In this document: piece after piece, positions 1-4,766 of the stretch | How positions within the stretch are numbered: the stretch's first letter is position 1 | Layout: every line of letters starts with the position of its first letter | Origin: Rhizorhapis sp. SPR117 | GTDB taxonomy: Bacteria > Pseudomonadota > Alphaproteobacteria > Sphingomonadales > Sphingomonadaceae | Direction: 5' to 3' | Length of the DNA stretch: 5,307 nt | Assembly: GCF_021742065.1 (NCBI RefSeq) | Contig: NZ_JAKKIE010000117.1 | Location: forward strand, 1 to 5,307 | Program-made: the position numbers and the translations under genes | The notes under the pieces: model-generated | Databases searched by the model: none | What the model was told of the DNA's origin: nothing | Seen by the model: the letters and a program-made list of their open reading frames with translations, nothing else

Positions 1-80
1 CCGGTACACTTTTACTCCGAAATGAACGGACCCCAAAAGACCCGTCAGTGGTACATTTTTACTCCGCCGTTTATAGACGG
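1..80. mobile_element. Probable terminal region of an IS21-type insertion sequence (partial)
   Basis: Two near-identical 17-nt copies occur at 3-19 and 50-66 (GGTACAYTTTTACTCCG, differing at one base), 47 bp apart in the same orientation. IS21-family elements characteristically carry several such spaced direct repeats near their ends, where the transposase IstA binds, and the motif resembles those I associate with IS21-like elements of proteobacteria. No istA or istB coding sequence is visible, because it would lie left of the window. The exact outer end and any target duplication cannot be fixed from one side. A solitary pair of repeats left by a deleted element is an alternative. Confidence 0.45.
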
Positions 81-161
81 GCCTGAAAATCCAATGAAAG
101 CTTTTTGCGCCGTATGGGTAACACCACTATTGTCCAGACTGCGTCGCGCGAACTTATGACC

Positions 162-166
162 GGAGG
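162..166 (+). promoter_or_regulatory. Shine-Dalgarno of the epimerase gene
   Basis: GGAGG ends 9 nt before the ATG at 176, and no other in-frame start has a comparable site. This fixes the start of the epimerase. Confidence 0.75.
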
Positions 167-175
167 AATTCATCC

Positions 176-1150
176 ATGACGATCATCGTGACCGGTGCGG
201 CCGGGTTTGTCGGACATAGCGTTGCACACAGATTGCTTGATCGTGGCGAGAGCGTGATCGGTGTCGACAACTTCAATTCTTATTACGATCCCGCATTGAA
301 GGATGCACGCGCCGCCACCCTGATCGCCCGGCCCGGTTTCCGGATGGAGCGGATGGATATATCGGACGCGCCGCGCATGGCCGCGCTGGTGCGTGACAAC
401 GGGATCAGACGGATCGTCCACCTCGCCGCGCAGGCGGGTGTGCGGTATAGCCTTGAAAACCCCTTTGCCTATGAAAAGTCCAATCTGGCCGGGCACCTGT
501 CTGTGCTGGAGGCGTGTCGCCATGCGGAGGGCTTCGCCCATCTGGTTTATGCATCGTCCAGCTCCGTCTATGGCGACAAGCCGCTTGGCGGCGAAGGCTT
601 TACCGAGGATGAGCCTGCCGCCAGCCCCGTCTCGCTTTATGCCGCGACCAAGCGGGCGTGCGAGCTGATGAGCGCGGCCTACGCCAATCTTTACGGTTTT
701 CCGCAGACGGGCCTGCGTTTTTTCACCGTTTATGGTCCGTGGGGGCGACCCGACATGGCCTATTTCAGTTTCACCCAAAAGATCATGGCGGGTGAACCGA
801 TCGAGGTCTATGGCGAGGGGAAAATGGCCCGCGACTTCACCTATATCGACGACATTGTCGATGGGATCATCGGCGCGCTGGATAACCCGCCGCCTGCGCG
901 CGAAAACCGTATCCTCAACATTGGCGACAGCCATCCGGTCGGCCTGATGGAGATGATCTCCACCCTGGAAAAGGCGCTGGGCAAGCAGGCGGAAAAGATC
1001 ATGCGGCCCATGCAGCCGGGCGATGTCACCGCCACCTACGCCGATGTGTCAAAGCTTCACGCGCTGACCGGATACCGGCCGCGCGTGATGCTGGAGGAAG
1101 GGTTGCAGCGTTTTGCCGACTGGTATCGCGACTATTACGCTGCGCGCTGA
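176..1150 (+). CDS. NAD-dependent sugar-nucleotide epimerase, probably UDP-glucuronate 4-epimerase
   Basis: This is a complete 324-residue extended short-chain dehydrogenase/reductase. The dinucleotide-binding loop GAAGFVG is at residues 7-13, after a short first beta strand (TIIVT), and D31 is placed to bind the adenine ribose. The serine-rich strand ASSSSVYG (126-133) and the catalytic Y155-x-x-x-K159 (YAATK) complete the active site. The stretch RFFTVYGPWGRPDMA (181-195), RDFTYIDDIV (219-228) and QPGDVTATYAD (280-290) are typical of the CapI/LspL-type UDP-glucuronate 4-epimerases, which interconvert UDP-glucuronate and UDP-galacturonate in the cytoplasm to feed capsule, exopolysaccharide or LPS synthesis. 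Length fits the family. The start follows a good GGAGG. There are no glycosyltransferase neighbours here, so the polymer it serves is unknown. It converges with dps, with 6 bp between stops. UDP-glucose 4-epimerase or a dehydratase is less likely given the GPWGRPDMA signature. Confidence 0.9.
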   Translation: MTIIVTGAAGFVGHSVAHRLLDRGESVIGVDNFNSYYDPALKDARAATLIARPGFRMERMDISDAPRMAALVRDNGIRRIVHLAAQAGVRYSLENPFAYEKSNLAGHLSVLEACRHAEGFAHLVYASSSSVYGDKPLGGEGFTEDEPAASPVSLYAATKRACELMSAAYANLYGFPQTGLRFFTVYGPWGRPDMAYFSFTQKIMAGEPIEVYGEGKMARDFTYIDDIVDGIIGALDNPPPARENRILNIGDSHPVGLMEMISTLEKALGKQAEKIMRPMQPGDVTATYADVSKLHALTGYRPRVMLEEGLQRFADWYRDYYAAR

Positions 1151-1156
1151 CGCTAC

Positions 1157-1648
1157 TCAATCCTTGCGACTGGCCTCGAACAGGAACCATGCGCGTTTTT
1201 CCGCCTGATCGGTCCAATCGTCGATGAGGCTGTCGGTCGCATTATCCTTTGCCTCGCCCGCTGTTTCCTTGGCCGCGCGCAGGGTTTCGACCAGCTTCAG
1301 ATTATCCTCGCGCAGTTCGGCGAGCATGTCGTCGGCCGACACGAATTCGGCGTCATTATCCTTGATCGTCTGGTGGCGGGCGATGTCGCCGATGGAGCGC
1401 AAGGTGGTGTTGCCCGTCTTGCGCACCCGTTCCGCGATCAGGTCGGTGGTGCCCAGAATTTCCGTCGCCTGTTCATCCAGCATCAGGTGATAATCCCTGA
1501 AATGCGGGCCGGAAACGTGCCAGTGGAAATTCTTGGTTTTCAGATAGAGCGTATAGCTGTCGGCCAATATACCGTTCAGCGCCTGCGCCACCGACTTGGT
1601 GGCGTTGCTGCGAAGATCGGTTGGGGTCTTGAGTTCGGAAATGGACAT
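1157..1648 (-). CDS. dps: Dps family DNA-binding ferritin-like protein
   Basis: A complete 163-residue Dps, the dodecameric mini-ferritin that oxidises Fe(II) with hydrogen peroxide, stores the iron in its cavity and shields DNA during starvation and oxidative stress. The intersubunit ferroxidase residues are all present with the spacing of E. coli Dps: H42 (in KNFHWHV), H54, D58 (in HLMLDEQ), D69 and E73. The first helix (about 12-40) and the FHWHVSGPHF motif (41-50) are typical. The N-terminus (MSISELKTPTDLRSNATK) has two lysines and one arginine, a modest charge for a DNA-binding tail, so binding to DNA is likely but not shown. The start is set by AGGAGG at 1653-1658 (minus strand), 4 nt before the ATG. 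It ends 6 bp from the convergent epimerase stop, so no separate terminator fits between them. A possible stress promoter lies upstream. Confidence 0.95.
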   Translation of the reverse strand: MSISELKTPTDLRSNATKSVAQALNGILADSYTLYLKTKNFHWHVSGPHFRDYHLMLDEQATEILGTTDLIAERVRKTGNTTLRSIGDIARHQTIKDNDAEFVSADDMLAELREDNLKLVETLRAAKETAGEAKDNATDSLIDDWTDQAEKRAWFLFEASRKD

Positions 1649-1685
1649 GGTTCCTCCTGTCGGGTCGGGAGCGGTCTATGTTCTT

Positions 1686-1710
1686 AACGGCCTGGATGAG
1701 GAAAAGTGCC
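1686..1710 (-). promoter_or_regulatory. Candidate EcfG-type general stress promoter of dps
   Basis: On the minus strand GGCAC (1710-1706) is followed by a 16-nt spacer and CGTT (1689-1686). The alphaproteobacterial general-stress sigma factor EcfG recognises GGAAC-N16/17-CGTT, so eight of nine consensus positions match with legal spacing. Transcription would start near 1679, leaving about 30 nt of leader before the dps ATG with its AGGAGG. Dps genes are common members of such regulons. The single mismatch is in a well-conserved position, so this stays a candidate. Confidence 0.35.
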
Positions 1711-1770
1711 ACGGAACGAGACATTTGAGAAACCGATTACTTTAAGCAGAGTGATCGGGTGAAGCGATTA

Positions 1771-2337
1771 TTACATCAGGCCAAGCGCGCCCAGCCCCAC
1801 CAGCGCACCGATCAGCAGGAAGACCGCCCCTGCCCCCTTGCGGACCATGGCGAGGGGGAAGCGCATGAATAATTGCTGGCGCAGCAGCACGGCGGGCGCG
1901 ATGGCAGCGGTGATGCCGATCGACGCGCCGATGGCGCTCATCACCGGATCGGCGGTGCGGACGGCGACCCCCGCGACGATGAATTGCGACTTGTCCCCGA
2001 ATTCCAGAATAAACATGGCGAGAAAGGTTGTGAGGAACGCCCCGATCTTCCACCCCGCAACCGTGTCGGGCCGCTGTACGGGGAGCCACATGCCAACCCC
2101 GGCAAACAGGAACGGCAGCGCGAAGAACAAGGTGCGCGCATCCGCACCGATCATGTCCGCGATCAGCCAGCCGGCGGTGGCGGACAGGGCGCAGTTGAGG
2201 ATGGTCGCCAGCGCAATACCGCCCAGCACGACACCGTCATTGCGAAACCGCACCGCCAGCGCCAGCGCCAGAAGCTGCGTCTTGTCGCCTATTTCGGCAA
2301 AGCCGCTGGCCAGCAGAGCAATGAGCAATGCATCCAT
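1771..2337 (-). CDS. GDT1/TMEM165 (UPF0016) family cation transporter, probable Mn2+ exporter
   Basis: A complete 188-residue membrane protein with two homologous halves, each containing the family signature E-x-G-D-K-(T/S): E15-I-G-D-K-T20 and E112-F-G-D-K-S117. These acidic motifs form the cation site in the GDT1/TMEM165 family, whose bacterial members (MneA/Mnx type) exchange Mn2+ or Ca2+ across the inner membrane. Six hydrophobic helices can be placed at about 1-27, 36-61, 68-86, 97-118, 130-152 and 168-188, three per repeat, with the charged linker between halves at about 88-97. Length is normal for bacterial members. The start has no strong Shine-Dalgarno, but it lies 17 bp after the stop of the upstream gene and is probably reached by co-transcription. 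Substrate (manganese rather than calcium) is inferred from bacterial relatives. No manganese riboswitch is evident in the upstream DNA. Confidence 0.9.
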   Translation of the reverse strand: MDALLIALLASGFAEIGDKTQLLALALAVRFRNDGVVLGGIALATILNCALSATAGWLIADMIGADARTLFFALPFLFAGVGMWLPVQRPDTVAGWKIGAFLTTFLAMFILEFGDKSQFIVAGVAVRTADPVMSAIGASIGITAAIAPAVLLRQQLFMRFPLAMVRKGAGAVFLLIGALVGLGALGLM

Positions 2338-2354
2338 ATGCTAATGTCGCCGCA

Positions 2355-2678
2355 TCAGGCACCCATGCGCAGCGACATCGCCGCCAGATAGGCCGTGGTG
2401 ACATGCGGGCCGACCGCTTCACACCCCACCGCATCGCGCATCAGGTCGAGATAGGAAAGGATCATCGCGCCATGGCCGTCCAGCGCCAACGCGGATTCGA
2501 GCGTGCTCGCCATCTGTTCCACCGGGCCAAGGTTATAGACGCGGGCGATGTGGCGGATCATGTCGACCTGTTCGCACAGGCTGGCGAGTTGCAGATGACC
2601 GCCTTGCGCCGCAATGGCGTCTATGCGGTTGATAAGGTCGGAACGTACCAGCATCATCGCATCGCTTTTCATGGCCAT
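2355..2678 (-). CDS. Conserved-looking hypothetical protein, 107 residues
   Basis: I do not recognise a named family. The protein is soluble and mostly helical: an amphipathic segment (about 12-50, including LINRIDAIAAQ and CEQVDMIRHIARVY), a second (54-80, EQMASTLESALA then MILSYLDLM) and a C-terminal helix (92-105). Two cysteines (C35, C86) are present, with no metal-binding pair, signal peptide or membrane segment. The frame is open to 2795, but the longer N-terminus (MSRSQRAPRR...) reads like non-coding sequence. The ATG at 2678 follows a G7 run (2686-2680), and a second ATG two codons on (2672) is possible, giving 105 residues. It ends 17 bp before the GDT1-like transporter on the same strand, so the two are probably one transcript. 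A role linked to that transporter is only a guess. Confidence 0.7.
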   Translation of the reverse strand: MAMKSDAMMLVRSDLINRIDAIAAQGGHLQLASLCEQVDMIRHIARVYNLGPVEQMASTLESALALDGHGAMILSYLDLMRDAVGCEAVGPHVTTAYLAAMSLRMGA

Positions 2679-2787
2679 GCCCCCCCATTTCAAAAGTCCC
2701 CGCGCAAAACATGCGCCCCGAGTGGTTAATGAGGCGTAAAGCGGGACGGACAGGGGCCAATAAATCCGTCGCGGCGCCCGTTGCGAC

Positions 2788-2816
2788 CTTGACAATGAAG
2801 CCGGATTCGCTCATTG
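2788..2816 (+). promoter_or_regulatory. Candidate promoter of rpmG
   Basis: CTTGACA at 2788-2794 is a near-perfect -35 element for a housekeeping sigma factor of alphaproteobacteria. Counting 17 nt from CTTGAC reaches TCATTG (2811-2816), a poor -10 hexamer. The location, about 80-110 bp upstream of rpmG and pointing at it, is sensible. The weak -10 keeps this tentative. Confidence 0.35.
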
Positions 2817-2832
2817 GCCCAGCCTGATCCGG

Positions 2833-2859
2833 GCGGCTGCGCAGCCGCTTTTATTTTTT
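2833..2859 (+). terminator. Intrinsic-terminator-like hairpin in the rpmG leader
   Basis: GCGGCTGCGCAGCCGC (2833-2848) is a perfect 16-nt palindrome able to form a GC-only-closed stem, followed directly by TTTTATTTTTT (2849-2859). This has the form of a Rho-independent terminator on the plus strand only. It sits 38 bp before the rpmG ATG, with no plus-strand gene upstream in the preceding ~1.6 kb. It could stop stray antisense transcription from the divergent side, or attenuate rpmG if the promoter at 2788 is real. Confidence 0.65.
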
Positions 2860-2897
2860 CGCGTCATTTGACCGCCAGTTTTTAAAGGGAATGGGCC

Positions 2898-3065
2898 ATG
2901 GCCAAGCCAGCCACCGTCAAGATCCGCCTCGTCAGCAGCGCCGATACCGGCTTTTTCTATGTGACCAAGAAAAACCCCCGGAATATCACGGAAAAGATGA
3001 CGTTCCGCAAATATGACCCCGTCGTGCGCAAGCATGTCGAGTTCAAGGAAGCCAAGATCAAGTAA
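2898..3065 (+). CDS. rpmG: 50S ribosomal protein L33
   Basis: A 55-residue protein, the normal length for bacterial L33, a small component of the large ribosomal subunit near the E-site region. Hallmarks read straight from the DNA are [20 protein letters not shown] (1-20), YVTKKNPRN (21-29) and the C-terminal [18 protein letters not shown] (38-55). It has no cysteines, so it is the zinc-free (C-minus) form that works irrespective of zinc supply. The ATG follows AAAGGGA (2884-2890) with 7 nt spacing. It is a monocistronic unit: divergent from the 107-residue gene and followed by its own hairpin terminator. Because of its size it is easily missed by length-filtered gene calling. Confidence 0.97.
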   Translation: MAKPATVKIRLVSSADTGFFYVTKKNPRNITEKMTFRKYDPVVRKHVEFKEAKIK

Positions 3066-3106
3066 GCCCGCAGACCGGGTTTCCGGTCGCACAGGCGCTT
3101 TCATAG

Positions 3107-3139
3107 CGGCCCGCGCCTTCATCGGCGGCGGGCCGTTTT
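3107..3139 (+). terminator. Rho-independent terminator after rpmG
   Basis: CGGCCCGCGCC (3107-3117) pairs with GGCGGCGGGCCG (3124-3135), with one bulged G and a 6-nt loop, and is followed by TTTT (3136-3139). It lies 41 bp after the rpmG stop, with no gene between, and is the natural end of that transcript. Confidence 0.7.
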
Positions 3140-3177
3140 GCGTTGGGGTGATTCGGAGGTGGGAGGAGGAACTTATG

Positions 3178-3277
3178 TCCGTTATCCCAGCGAAGGCTGG
3201 GATCCATGTCTCTATCCTTTCATAACCACCGCTTGTGGATAAAGAGATGGATCCCAGCCTTCGCTGGGATGACGGGA
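3178..3277. repeat. Paired inverted REP palindromes (REPIN-like)
   Basis: Two arms, 3178-3217 and 3237-3277, are inverted copies of each other. The core at 3184-3207 is perfectly repeated in reverse at 3247-3270. Each arm is itself a hairpin: ATCCCAGC-GAAG-GCTGGGAT at 3184-3203 and its complement at 3251-3270. The 19-bp centre contains a further small stem (CCAC 3226-3229 with GTGG 3235-3238). This nested form is that of a REP doublet. The core translates as the familiar 'WIPAFAGIT' seen in spurious ORFs of many proteobacteria, which marks it as dispersed and non-coding. A RAYT transposase is not present in the window. Confidence 0.75.
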
Positions 3278-3333
3278 GTGTTTTTGGGAGACGTCGCAAA
3301 ACCACTCCGTCCCCCTCATTCCCCTCTCCCCGG

Positions 3334-3357
3334 CCCTCTCCCCTGAAGGAGAGAGGG
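3334..3357. repeat. Short palindromic intergenic repeat
   Basis: CCCTCTC at 3334-3340 and GAGAGGG at 3351-3357 are inverted around CCCTGAAGGA, inside a pyrimidine-rich stretch starting near 3309. Similar CCCTCTCC...GGAGAGGG palindromes are dispersed in many proteobacterial genomes. It lies beyond the stop of the minus-strand HTH gene but lacks a T-run on that strand, so it is not a clear intrinsic terminator. Confidence 0.45.
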
Positions 3358-3708
3358 AGGTTGCGGTGTGGAAGTTTAGGAAGTTTAGGGCTGTGGCGGG
3401 CATGTTTCGTCTTCCTTTACTTCCCATTCGGCCAGCAGTTTTTCCGTCAGGCCGGAATGATAAGCGCGTTCCCATTGGTCGAGGGTCCAGTGGTGCATGT
3501 CGGCGGGGTCGAGGTCGGATATGTCGATGTCGGGCGCGGTTCCTTCGCCGGGAGGGATTGGCGCGGGATGGGGCGCAGGATCGGGTGCCGGATCAGGTGC
3601 CAGAACAGATGGCGGCGTTTTATGTTCATAGAGGCGGTCGAGCAGGCGCATTTCGTAAGGGGCGATCTGCCGGGCGCGCAGGAAATCGGCGGCGGCGCTG
3701 GTGCTGTA

Positions 3709-3771
3709 TTCGGTTTCGTCCTCTTCCTCCTCCTCCTCATAATCTTCATATTCCTCCGCCTCTTCCTCTTC
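3709..3771 (-). repeat. Low-complexity acidic (Glu-rich) coding tract
   Basis: GAG/GAA-rich trinucleotide-like DNA encodes a run of about 21 residues that is almost entirely Glu, Asp and Tyr (residues 184-204 of the frame-restored protein). It joins the middle region to the next helical part. Such tracts expand and contract by slippage and are usually disordered linkers. Confidence 0.7.
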
Positions 3772-4062
3772 GGGGGGCAGGGGTTCGGGGATGGTTTCGG
3801 CGTCCTGTTCCATCGCATCGAGGAAGCTGTCATATTCATTGGCGATGTTGACCAATAACTCGCCGCCGGTGCCAAATCCCCGGTCGGCCCGGTTGATGAG
3901 GAAGATGAGCAGGCGGTTGTCGATGCGGGTGCGGGTGCCGGTCACTTGCCCGCCGGAGACGATGTCTTCTTCCTGCCCCTCCAGCGCGCGGGTCCAGGCG
4001 GTGTCGACCAGCCGTTGCCGCGCGAGGCGCAACGCCGCGTCCCAGGCGATGGAAAAGGCCCG

Positions 4063-4074
4063 CCCCCCCCCCCC
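4063..4074. repeat. Homopolymer of 12 C (12 G on the coding strand)
   Basis: An uninterrupted C12 on the plus strand, at the exact place where the reading frame of the HTH gene shifts. Removing one base or adding two restores the frame. Long G/C runs are slippage-prone in replication and error-prone in sequencing. Confidence 0.9.
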
Positions 4075-4334
4075 GGCGGCGCAGCGCATAGGCCGATTGC
4101 ACCGACATGCCCGCCGCCCGCGCCGCGTGTTCGACAATGCCGGTATCGGCCAACGCCTCCACAAAAGCCCGCTGCCGCGCCCCGGTCCAGCCATCATGAC
4201 GCGGCCGAAGCTGCGCCGGGGCAAAGTCCGGCGGGACGACAGGGCCAGCATCAAGAGGTTGCAGGGCCACCGTGACCGGAGAGGCTTTGGCGGAGTGAAG
4301 CTGTGCGCCATGGTTACTCATGGCGCAAATAATA

Positions 4335-4350
4335 ACCTATTTGGTTAGGT
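4335..4350. promoter_or_regulatory. Possible operator dyad upstream of the HTH gene
   Basis: ACCTA-TTTGGT-TAGGT is a 5-bp inverted repeat with a 6-bp centre, 14-29 bp upstream of the ATG at 4321. The position suits autoregulation by an HTH protein or a local leader hairpin. Five-base arms arise by chance easily. Confidence 0.2.
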
Positions 4351-4432
4351 GTAGGACAGGGGTTTGTTCGGTTGTTCCACAGAGATAACCTGAATGAGGT
4401 AAACTGAATGGCTGTCGATAAACACTAATTAA

Positions 4433-4497
4433 AACAGCACACAAAATATACGAGCGAGACGTATCGCCGCGCTAATAAATTATTGCACTGTGCTGTT
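4433..4497. ncRNA. Palindromic element, possible structured RNA or terminator
   Basis: AACAGCACA (4433-4441) pairs perfectly with TGTGCTGTT (4489-4497) over 9 bp. The 47-nt interior holds a second hairpin, ATACG (4448-4452) with CGTAT (4460-4464), and an AATAAATTATT palindrome (4474-4484). On the minus strand the outer stem comes 2 bp after the stop of the small ORF and is followed by TTTTAATT, so it could end that transcript. On the plus strand it could be part of an RNA lying upstream of the deaminase fragment. No known RNA family is recognised. Confidence 0.3.
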
Positions 4498-4499
4498 AG

Positions 4500-4673
4500 T
4501 CATGGATTCTTATTGGAATCTCTATGAGTTACCGTCGATGATTCTGCCGTCGATCGCGAGTTTATATGACGCATATGACCATTCTGCATCGGCGCTGGTG
4601 ATGAACTAGCAGCCCGATGCGAGCGATCCAAAACTTCATTTAACCATGCATTTCTGACTGGTTCAGAAGCCAT
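4500..4673 (-). CDS. Possible small protein, 57 residues, unrecognised
   Basis: The ATG at 4673 is preceded by GGAGG within GGGAGGGA (4684-4677), 5 nt before the start, the best ribosome-binding site in this half of the window. The product begins MASEPVRNAWLNEVLDRSHR and is then rich in Ser, His, Asn and Arg with no hydrophobic core beyond the first ~17 residues, so most of it would be disordered. It has no signal peptide or membrane segment. The frame is open to 4718, but the upstream ATG lacks such a site. It is divergent from the deaminase fragment, with 93 bp between starts. The DNA under it is full of palindromes (4504-4521, 4586-4620, 4652-4668), so the region may act as RNA instead. 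I match it to no family. Confidence 0.35.
   Translation of the reverse strand: MASEPVRNAWLNEVLDRSHRAASSSPAPMQNGHMRHINSRSTAESSTVTHRDSNKNP
4586..4620. repeat. Inverted repeat (hairpin-forming)
   Basis: GCATCGG (4586-4592) is complementary to CCGATGC (4614-4620), a 7-bp stem around a 21-nt interior that can form an inner GCT/AGC pairing. It belongs to a cluster of hairpins in 4433-4668. Confidence 0.5.
4652..4668. repeat. Short palindrome at the start of the small ORF
   Basis: TTCTGA-CTGGT-TCAGAA forms a 6-bp stem with a 5-nt loop, covering about codons 2-7 of the small minus-strand ORF. It could influence translation of that ORF, bind a regulator, or be part of a structured RNA. Confidence 0.4.
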
Positions 4674-4756
4674 ATGTCCCTCCCTTTTGACTAGCGTTAT
4701 CCTCTTGACATAATTCATGTGCTGAGGTCCACACTTTTGCGATGAAATTGGAAAAA

Positions 4757-4762
4757 GGGGGG
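4757..4762 (+). promoter_or_regulatory. Shine-Dalgarno that selects the GTG start at 4767
   Basis: AAAAAGGGGGG ends 4 nt before GTG. An in-frame TGA at 4743-4745 rules out any earlier start and no ATG is near, so GTG is the only sensible start for the deaminase fragment. Confidence 0.6.
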
Positions 4763-4766
4763 ACAG

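Larger units (their letters stand above)
3066..3384. other. Intergenic spacer of repeats, no gene
   Basis: Between rpmG and the split HTH gene, the spacer holds the rpmG terminator, the REP pair, the CCCTCTCC palindrome and a tandem 9-mer (GAAGTTTAG at 3371-3379 and 3380-3388). The second copy of the 9-mer contains the stop codon of the HTH gene. Open frames crossing it on either strand translate REP sequence and have no protein character. Confidence 0.7.
3385..4321 (-). pseudogene. Split HTH-like acidic protein, frameshifted at a G12 tract
   Basis: Two minus-strand frames form one protein. The first (ATG 4321) gives residues 1-83 with a helix-turn-helix-like segment, WTGARQRAFVEAL (45-57) to AARAAGMSVQSAYALRRR (66-83), resembling the DNA-binding part of small terminase-like or sphingomonad HTH proteins. 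The second frame supplies RAFSIAWDAALRLARQR, a middle region (INRADRGFGTGGELLVNI), an acidic tract, a proline linker (PDPAPDPAPHP) and a C-terminus with HHWTLDQWERAYHSGL. The frames switch at 12 G residues (4074-4063). With 11 G the reading RRR-GGG-RAFSIAW is continuous and the product is 311 residues, stop included at 3385. As printed, translation from 4321 leaves the proper frame and runs to 3836. Without the frameshift I would call it a DNA-binding protein of unknown role. The start lacks a clear Shine-Dalgarno. Sequencing error is as likely as real inactivation. Confidence 0.7.
4322..4499. other. AT-rich non-coding stretch
   Basis: There is no convincing ORF on either strand. It holds the dyad at 4335-4350 and the left part of the hairpin system at 4433-4497. 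The base composition drops sharply in GC just left of here, at about 4322. Confidence 0.6.

Noticed and set aside
170..934. Long minus-strand open frame of 254 codons opposite the epimerase
   Set aside because: It is antisense to a clear, complete epimerase, has no family features, and arises from GC-rich third-position bias.
1838..2391. Two plus-strand open frames opposite the GDT1-like transporter
   Set aside because: The minus strand carries a transporter with both EGDK motifs and six helices; the plus-strand products are Arg/Pro/Ala-rich shadows.
2679..2795. N-terminal extension of the 107-residue protein to an ATG at 2795
   Set aside because: The added residues look like translated leader DNA, while the ATG at 2678 has a G-rich site just before it and gives a compact helical protein.
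2811..3305. Minus-strand open frame of 164 codons across rpmG and the REP region
   Set aside because: It runs antisense through rpmG and through the REP core (translated as WIPAFAGIT), so it is spurious.
3235..3858. Plus-strand open frame of 207 codons
   Set aside because: It begins in the REP element and continues antisense to the split HTH gene; the Phe/Leu-rich part is the complement of the Glu-rich tract, not a membrane protein.
4705..4733. TTGACA (4705-4710) as promoter of the deaminase fragment
   Set aside because: The -35 is perfect, but the hexamers 16-18 bp downstream (such as TCCACA) are not a credible -10, so I do not call a promoter on this alone.
4322..4766. Search for tRNA genes, CRISPR repeats or an att site in the AT-rich spacer
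   Set aside because: No cloverleaf, no regularly spaced repeats, and no tRNA 3' end copy could be found by eye; only scattered hairpins and one 8-nt direct repeat.
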